Assembly (NCBI RefSeq): GCF_036320965.1
Contig: NC_092234.1
Coordinates: forward strand, 46,759,012 to 46,823,011
Source of the DNA: Panulirus ornatus
Lineage: Eukaryota; Arthropoda; Malacostraca; Decapoda; Palinuridae
Direction of reading: 5' to 3'
Length of the DNA stretch: 64,000 bases
Each line of letters begins with the position of its first letter. The first letter of the stretch is position 1. The notes under the pieces were generated by a model. That model worked only from the letters and a program-made list of their open reading frames with translations, did not search any database and was not told the origin of the DNA. This document shows, in pieces, positions 57,499 to 64,000 of the stretch. The translations under genes and the position numbers were made by a program.

Positions 57499-58885
57499 GT
57501 GTTTAGCGAGTATTTTGAAAACTTCCGTAAGGCGAGATCCACCGGTGATATTCTTTCCTATCTTACTAATGTCTGGTCATCATCCCTGAAAGATTTTGGG
57601 GTGTCATGGGTAGTTGCCCTTGACATATCTAAGGCTTTTGAACCGGGTGTGGCATCGGGGGTCTCATCTTTAAGCTCCTCTCTTTTGGCTTCTTCCCCCC
57701 CCCCCCCTCTCACTTTGCTCCTTCATATCTACCTTCCTCTCTGGCCGATCTATCTCAGAATTGTTGATGGAGCAGCCTCCTCATTTTTCTCCACCTGCAG
57801 CGGTGTCCCTCAAGGTTCTGTCCTGTTCCCTATGCTTTTTCTCCATTTCTTTTTCAACGAATTCCTTTCCACCACTAATAATCGTATGCATTCATACGCT
57901 GACGACTCAACACTGCATTCATCCACAACTTTCAATTTTGCTCCATCTTCTCTCACTTGATCTGCATCTCGTCTTGACACAGCTTCCTCAGTAAACTCAC
58001 ATTTGGACAGGATATTTCAGTGGGGTACACAAAATCTTGTTAAGTTTAAAGCCTCCGCGACCCACTTTCTACCCAACTCTCTATAGAAGAATCCTCGCAA
58101 CACTCGTCTTTCCTTTGACGGTTCTGTAATTCCACCTCTTGACTCACTGAACATACTTGGTATCACTGTAGCATCCACTCTTTCTTGGAAATCTCACATT
58201 ACCGGAATAGCTAAGTCTACCTCTACTAAACTGGATGTCCTGTTTAGATGTCAAAACTTTTCTTCTGAACAGGTGGTCCATTTATACAAGGGATTGATTT
58301 GTCTTTGTATGGAGTACTGCTCTCATATCTGGGGTGGTTCTAGCTCTGTATCCTTACTTGATAAAGTTTAGTCGAAAGCGGTCCGCCTTACAAACTGTCC
58401 CAGGCTAACTTCCAAACTTGACCCCCTTACCCTAAGCCTCATTGTCAGTTCACTTTCCCCTCTATATAAGGTATTACTTTGGTTTTTGCTCCCGATAGCT
58501 GGCTGCTTGTGTGCCCCCCACCAGTAGCTAGACCACACAATACTCAGCAAGATGCTGCTGCGTCACATGATTATAGTGTGGCCATCGGCAACTCAAGGGT
58601 GGGCCGTTTTGATACCTGCTTCTTTCCCTACACCTCGAAACTTTGGAACTCTCTACCTTCTCATAGTCTTTCCCAATAACTATGACCTGGCATATTTCCA
58701 AAGACAGGTTTTTCACTATCTCAAAAAGTCGCAAATACTTCCCCCTTCTCTTTTCTTTTTCATCTTCATGATTCTCTCTATATTTTCTTTTTCATCTTCA
58801 TGATTCTCTCTATATTTCAGTTAGTCCCCGGCTTTAATGTGCACCTTTGTCCGTGACTGGAGCCTCCAACATTAAAAAAAAAAGA
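57499..58885 (+). mobile_element. Jockey/CR1-like LINE RT, decayed
   Basis: Sense-strand RT relic: FRKARSTGDILSYLTNVWSS (57520 onward), VVALDISKAFE (motif A), SGVPQGSVLFPMLF (about 57795, motif B), HSYADDSTLHSS (about 57892, motif C). Further on come NILGITVASTLSWKSHIT, EYCSHIWGGSS, and a 3' end at CCTCCAACATTAAAAAAAAA (58866-58885). It is broken by at least one internal stop near 57958, a stop near 58368 and several frameshifts; part of the RT between motifs A and B is missing. A different family from the RTE-like LINE. Confidence 0.85.
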
Positions 58886-58927
58886 TATTGTTTATCTGAA
58901 ATACCGAAATGAGTAATCCTGTTGCAT

Positions 58928-58962
58928 GACCATTTATTTATTTATTTATTTATTTATTTATT
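58928..58962 (+). repeat. (TTTA)n microsatellite
   Basis: Eight ATTT units just downstream of the Jockey-like element. Confidence 0.92.
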
Positions 58963-59099
58963 CAGCTCTTTTGAGGAAACGTTCATCTAGAGTATTTTAT
59001 CGGCTACGAATAAAAAACAAGTAAATTGAACACTCGTGCAGTGTTTGCCGAATGTTATTTTACAGCACACACATACACACACACACACACACATATATA

Positions 59100-59243
59100 T
59101 TTTCTTTCTTTCATACTATTCGCCATTTCCCGCGATAGCGAAGTAGCGTTAAGAACAGAGGACTGGGCCTTTAAGGGAATATCCTCACCTGGCCCCCTTC
59201 TCTGTTCCCTCTTTTGGAAAATTGAAAAAAGAAAGAGAGGGGA

Positions 59244-59246
<3 letters not shown>
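59100..59246 (-). mobile_element. SINE 3' half, antisense, cut by (TA)n
   Basis: Antisense copy from the (TTTC)n tail through the hairpin (CCGCGATAGCGAAGTAGCG) to the GGGGAGGA position in the middle of the element, where a 75-bp (TA)n array begins. The head is absent on the far side of the array. Confidence 0.85.

Positions 59247-59321
<75 letters not shown>
59247..59321 (+). repeat. (TA)n inside a SINE
   Basis: 37 units starting in mid-SINE. Confidence 0.97.
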
Positions 59322-59323
<2 letters not shown>

Positions 59324-59405
59324 CTGATGGTTTTATTGTCATTCTTAGTATTATTTTGCTTACGAACAAATGCACAAGAATGGAAATGACAACAGCAGAC
59401 CTTTA

Positions 59406-59425
59406 TCAAGGTCATTTCGAGGTCA
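59406..59425 (+). promoter_or_regulatory. NR5-type half-site within a DR5
   Basis: TCAAGGTCA (59406-59414) is the textbook NR5 monomer site. A second AGGTCA follows at 59420-59425, making a perfect DR5. It lies about 8 kb upstream of Hr39 exon 1 and next to a SINE/(TA)n junction. One NR5 nonamer is expected by chance roughly every 130 kb on both strands, so function is uncertain. Confidence 0.25.
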
Positions 59426-59756
59426 GTTGTGATGGTGGAAGAGAACAGAAACTTAATGGTTGTCTTGGTAATATTGAAAACAAAAAATGGCTTAAGGAGA
59501 AATACCAATAACCTTTTTGTAGATAATGTCGGTCATGGGCTGGAATAAAAAGGACATGTCTCTCCTTAAACTTGTCAGTGGTATTGCACTATACTACTCT
59601 TGTTTGGTCAGTCGTACCATACGTGAACAACCCCGTTAAGGAAGTGCTTCGCCTCGTTCGAAGAAAATGATTGCAAATGCGGGGAATCGCTGTGGTAACT
59701 TGCTGGTGTACTCTTCTGTTTCTCGAAATAAGGTGACCAGAACAACTGAATTTTCA

Positions 59757-59852
59757 AGGTGGGTACCAGTACAACTCGGATTTTTAAGGTAGGTACCAGT
59801 ACAACTCGGATTTTTAAGGTGGGTACCAGTACAACTCGGATTTTTAAGGTGG
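59757..59852 (+). repeat. 30-bp tandem repeat, ~3.3 copies
   Basis: GGTGGGTACCAGTACAACTC GGATTTTTAA repeated three times plus a partial unit; GTGGG varies to GTAGG. Confidence 0.9.
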
Positions 59853-60775
59853 GAGCGCATCAGGGAGTGTAAAGAAATAGTTTACTTAAAATTCCATGTC
59901 ATACGATGGCGCCTAGTATTATATAACTTCGTATATTTTTTTTTTTCTTAGATATTGCTCACTGCTTATCCTTCCCTATAAATTATCATTGGCTTAGTAT
60001 ATACATACATATACATACACATACATACACATACACATACATATACATACATATACATACACTCAGCTGAGTATATACATACACACTCGCCCTCTCGTCT
60101 TTCTCTCTCTAAGCATCTAATCTTTAAATTTATATTTGCCAGCTGTGCGCCCCGCTCTACCTACCATTTTCGCCCTGTGTCGGGCCTGTAGCCTACCTAG
60201 CTAGCTAGCTAGCAGCCGACGCTTAGATTTTCTTGTGGCATGACAATAATCATTTCCCACCTCATTGTCGTCTGCGAATTGTCACCTACTAGAGGGAGTC
60301 CATTACTAGTGGGTTTAGTGCGTATGAACAGGAGAACTAGGCCGGTCAACATATATGCATATATAGGGGTTGGGATACGTGGTGATAAAAATCACATGGA
60401 GGAAAATTGTATAGATCGTGTTTACATAAATATATATATAAAAAAAAAGTCCACTAACAGATAGAGGATAGGCTTATGTGCATTCATTTTTCCTCATTTG
60501 ATTCACATAATTAAAACTCCCAAAAAAACCCCCACAGATATGATGTCTTGCATGGTAAAAATGCGATTGTCTTGGACAATCACATGTTTACCATATGGCG
60601 CCCTAGCTTCGTCTCTTCGATGTAAATCAACTGACTGTTATATTTCTCTCTTGTGTCTCCCCTGATGATGTGATTATTACACGAAAGTGCACTTGGCAAC
60701 TTATCGTGTTTCATTTTCCCCTGGACTCGTAGGAATATCTTGATCACGCGCAAAACTGTGATCCTTTCCAACATC

Positions 60776-60778
<3 letters not shown>
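59853..60778. other. No gene; (ATACAT)n tract
   Basis: Imperfect (ATACAT)n at 60000-60062 and (CTAG)n at about 60197-60215; otherwise nothing assigned. Confidence 0.55.

Positions 60779-60817
<39 letters not shown>
60779..60817 (+). repeat. (TA)n array
   Basis: About 19 units at the left border of a CpG-rich patch. Confidence 0.96.
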
Positions 60818-60821
<4 letters not shown>

Positions 60822-60829
60822 AAGTTTTC

Positions 60830-61650
60830 CCCTTTCCCCCCCTTTCTCTCCCCCCTCCCCCCGTTTCCGGCCAAACGGAAGCAGCCCCCGCCCCGGGTTC
60901 CCGCTACTCTCTCTCTCTCTCTTCACGGTCGCCCGACACTCCCTGTCCTGTCCGGGCGGACAGACAGACGGACGGACAGACGGGACGGGGGGGGGGGGAG
61001 AGGTGGCATCTGCGTGACACTTGAGGACGATGACGTAACGTCCTCAGACGAGAGCGGAGAAAGTCTCTTGCCTCTCGCGTGAATGAAATCATCGTGTTGG
61101 ACATTCCCTCCCTTTTGTTCACGCATGCGCGTTATCGTCGTTCTTGGTGTGGCGGGTGAGCCAGGCCGCACGGGTCGGGTGACCCTTTGAGACGATGGTT
61201 CATACCTTCGTATGGCCCTTCAAGGAGCTTAACTCACGACATGCGTACTTCAGGCCGCCAGAGATAAGTTTTGTTTTGATATTTAGGGGCTGGCCTGTCT
61301 TCGTGTGTCCCCGAGAGTTGGTTTTTAAATGCCCGGTATAGTGTGTGTGTGTCCGGAGCCGCTTCCCGCTGCCATGTCTATCACACACACCATCACACAC
61401 ACACACATCGGCGTTCTTGATGTGTCTGTAAGATTGGTTGTCCCTACGACGTCTGCTCTAACAACCCAATTCCCCCCCCCCCCCCCTCGTACTATTCATT
61501 AGTTAGACCCTGAGAAGAAAAGCCGTGTGAGTGGCTGGCGTAGGAGGTTGTGTGTGTGTGTGTGTGTGATGGCGCGCGGAGTCATCGTGGCGCATGGGAT
61601 TAAATGTAGGGTCTTGCGCGCCGGCTTTATCCTGGGCGGTAGAACGTGAT
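60830..61650. promoter_or_regulatory. CpG-rich patch, possible promoter
   Basis: Locally GC- and CpG-rich against an AT-rich background. Contains CRE-like GATGACGTAACG (near 61028), an NRF1-like CGCATGCGCG (near 61122), and several GCGCGC/CGCC clusters at 61560-61645. No gene is joined to it. It lies 9.5 kb upstream of the first Hr39 coding exon and could hold its 5' exon, but I found no exon-donor pair to support that. Confidence 0.25.
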
Positions 61651-61654
61651 GTCA

Positions 61655-61695
<41 letters not shown>

Positions 61696-62109
61696 GTATT
61701 CTAATGTTTTTTTCAAACTCCTAGTATGACGGAAGGGATGCATGCCTTGGGATGGACCGATATTACCCTTCGCCTTTTTAAAAGACTTACCCAACATCGT
61801 ACGCCAAGAACGCTATAATTATTATGTTTTCGGGGCCAAGATAAAAGAGAGCTGACGAAATTACGTTAAATAAAGACTAAACATAGAAAGAAAATACAGT
61901 AGATCGAATATGTAATTAGAAGAAGGGTTACGTTAGAAATTATAACGTACGATTTGAAAAGAAAAAAACGTGACAAGTGAAGGACGTTGTTCACTTCGCC
62001 GTTGAACTTCATGGCATGTCCTCGCTGGTCATGGCTCTTGTTTAAAAAAAAAAAAGATTAAAAAAGGGAAATTTGTGGACACCAAGAGACGTCTTGAAAT
62101 ATTCTCACA

Positions 62110-62515
62110 GTAAGATCGAATCATTATTATTATTGTCTTAAAAGATGGAATTATCGATGTACTAAAATCCTTCTGTGTCGGTAGAATTATTGTCCTAAAA
62201 TCGTTCTATGTCGGAATTATTATTGTCATTAAAGATGGAATTATTATTTTCCTAAAATTGTTCTCTGTCGGAATTATGATTGTCATTAAAGATGGAATTA
62301 TTATTTTCCTAAAATCGTTCTGTGTCGGAATTAATATTGTCGTGAAGTCATTCTAAATCGGAAGAAATATTGTCCTAAAATCGTTCCATGTCGCAATTAT
62401 TATTGACCTAAAATCGTTCTATATCGGAATTATTATCGTTCTGAAATCGTTTGAATTGGAATTATTGTCTTAAGATCGTTCTATATCGGAATTATTATTG
62501 TCCTATAATCGTTTA
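62110..62515 (+). repeat. Degenerate ~33-bp tandem repeat, about 12 copies
   Basis: Units built of GGAATTATTATTGTC, CTAAAATCGTTCTATGTC with insertions such as ATTAAAGAT. It precedes the (TA)n and LINE copy L. Confidence 0.85.
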
Positions 62516-62538
62516 TGATATAACCACCCGGCTGATTG

Positions 62539-62542
<4 letters not shown>

Positions 62543-62607
<65 letters not shown>
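62543..62607 (+). repeat. (TA)n at the tail of LINE copy L
   Basis: 32 units followed by poly(T) of the antisense LINE. Confidence 0.97.
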
Positions 62608-62624
<17 letters not shown>

Positions 62625-62625
62625 T

Positions 62626-64000
62626 ATACTTTGTCGCTGTCTCCCGCGTTTGCGAGGTAGCGCAAGGAAACAGACGAAAGAAATGGCCCAAACCCCCCCC
62701 CCCCATACACATGTACATACACACGTCCACACACGCAAATATACATACCTACACAGCTTTCCATGGTTTACCCCAGACGCTTCACATGCCTTGATTCAAT
62801 CCACTGACAGCACGTCAACCCCTGTATACCACATCGCTCCAATTCACTCTATTCCTTGCCCTCCTTTCACCCTCCTGCATGTTCAGGCCCCGATCACACA
62901 AAATCTTTTTCACTCCATCTTTCCACCTCCAATTTGGTCTCCCTCTTCTCCTCGTTCCCTCCACCTCCGACACATATATCCTCTTGGTCAATCTTTCCTC
63001 ACTCATTCTCTCCATGTGCCCAAACCATTTCAAAACACCCTCTTCTGCTCTCTCAACCACGCTCTTTTTATTTCCACACATCTCTCTTACCCTTACGTTA
63101 CTTACTCGATCAAACCACCTCACACCACACATTGTCCTCAAACATCTCATTTCCAGCACATCCATCCTCCTGCGCACAACTCTATCCATAGCCCACGCCT
63201 CGCAACCATACAACATTGTTGGAACCACTATTCCTTCAAACATACCCATTTTTTGCTTTCCGAGATAATGTTCTCGACTTCCACACATTTTTCAAGGCTC
63301 CCAAAATTTTCGCCCCCTCCCCCACCCTATGATCCACTTCCGCTTCCATGGTTCCATCCGCTGACAGATCCACTCCCAGATATCTAAAACACTTCACTTC
63401 CTCCAGTTTTTCTCCATTCAAACTCACCTCCCAATTGACTTGACCCTCAACCCTACTGTACCTAATAACCTTGCTCTTATTCACATTTACTCTTAACTTT
63501 CTTCTTCCACACACTTTACCAAACTCCGTCACCAGCTTCTGCAGTTTCTCACATGAATCAGCCACCAGCGCTGTATCATCAGCGAACAACAACTGACTCA
63601 CTTCCCAAGCTCTCTCATCCCCAACAGACTTCATACTTGCCCCTCTTTCCAGGACTCTTGCATTTACCTCCCTAACAACCCCATCCATAAACAAATTAAA
63701 CAACCATGGAGACATCACACACCCCTGCCGCAAACCTACATTCACTGAGAACCAATCACTTTCCTCTCTTCCTACACGTACACATGCCTTACATCCTCGA
63801 TAAAAACTTTTCACTGCTTCTAACAACTTGCCTCCCACACCATATATTCTTAATACCTTCCACAGAGCATCTCTATCAACTCTATCATATGCCTTCTCCA
63901 GATCCATAAATGCTACATACAAATCCATTTGCTTTTCTAAGTATTTCTCACATACATTCTTCAAGGCAAACACCTGATCCACACATCCTCTACCACTTCT
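62626..64000 (-). mobile_element. RTE-like LINE (copy L), continues beyond the window
   Basis: Antisense copy with the short 3' UTR, poly(T) at 62607-62625 and a (TA)n array beyond it. The C-terminal block is open at 63288-62815 and the RT at 63982-63236. An extra T in a T-run near 63250 shifts the frame between them. Motifs A, B and FADD are intact. Close in sequence to copies A and D, so recent. The 5' part is outside the window. Confidence 0.92.

Overview
The window looks like nuclear DNA from an arthropod, most likely a decapod crustacean. Evidence: one spliced nuclear-receptor gene with large introns, very dense microsatellites (about seventeen (TA)n arrays, plus (AG)n, (CA)n and (TTTA)n), many decayed non-LTR retrotransposons, and a minisatellite whose unit carries arthropod-type telomere-like CCTAA motifs. 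There is no bacterial gene layout, and I see no tRNA, rRNA or CRISPR array. The species assignment is inference.

The only host gene I can reconstruct is on the minus strand between 51293 and 24003. It is an orthologue of the NR5-family nuclear receptor Hr39 (NR5B). Nine exons join with consistent phases and GT-AG boundaries into a 586-residue open frame (1761 nt including stop). It contains an S/P/Q-rich N-terminus, a two-finger DNA-binding domain, a Hr39-type Ftz-F1 box, a short hinge with a SUMO-type motif, and a complete ligand-binding domain ending in an AF-2 helix. The 5' UTR, and possibly a further 5' exon, were not located. A good donor site lies 5 nt after the stop codon, so the 3' UTR may be spliced.

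Most of the rest is retrotransposon. The dominant family is an RTE-like LINE of about 3.4 kb (endonuclease, reverse transcriptase, conserved C-terminal domain, 3' UTR ending in a small hairpin). At least a dozen copies or fragments occur. The most complete is antisense at 37867-41246 in Hr39 intron 2; the longest open frame (499 codons) is at 17523-19022. A short non-autonomous element of about 250 bp has a head matching the LINE 5' UTR and a tail matching the LINE 3' end. These two elements are repeatedly bounded by (TA)n tracts. Other families are a Jockey/CR1-like LINE (57499-58885), three decayed RT fragments, and an unclassified ~190-bp repeat seen four or five times.

Layout. 1-7840: AT-rich, no gene seen. 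7841-13370: SINE/LINE mosaic, including a nested insertion later broken by a ~0.5-kb inversion. 13371-17255: no recognised gene. 17256-23860: LINE and SINE copies. 24003-51293: Hr39 with repeat-filled introns. 51294-56460: upstream region with a DR1 motif and several tandem arrays (22-bp, ~182-bp, ~48-bp, 42-bp telomere-like). 57499-62600: Jockey-like LINE, SINE, a CpG-rich patch and more tandem repeats. 62608-64000: a LINE copy running off the right edge.
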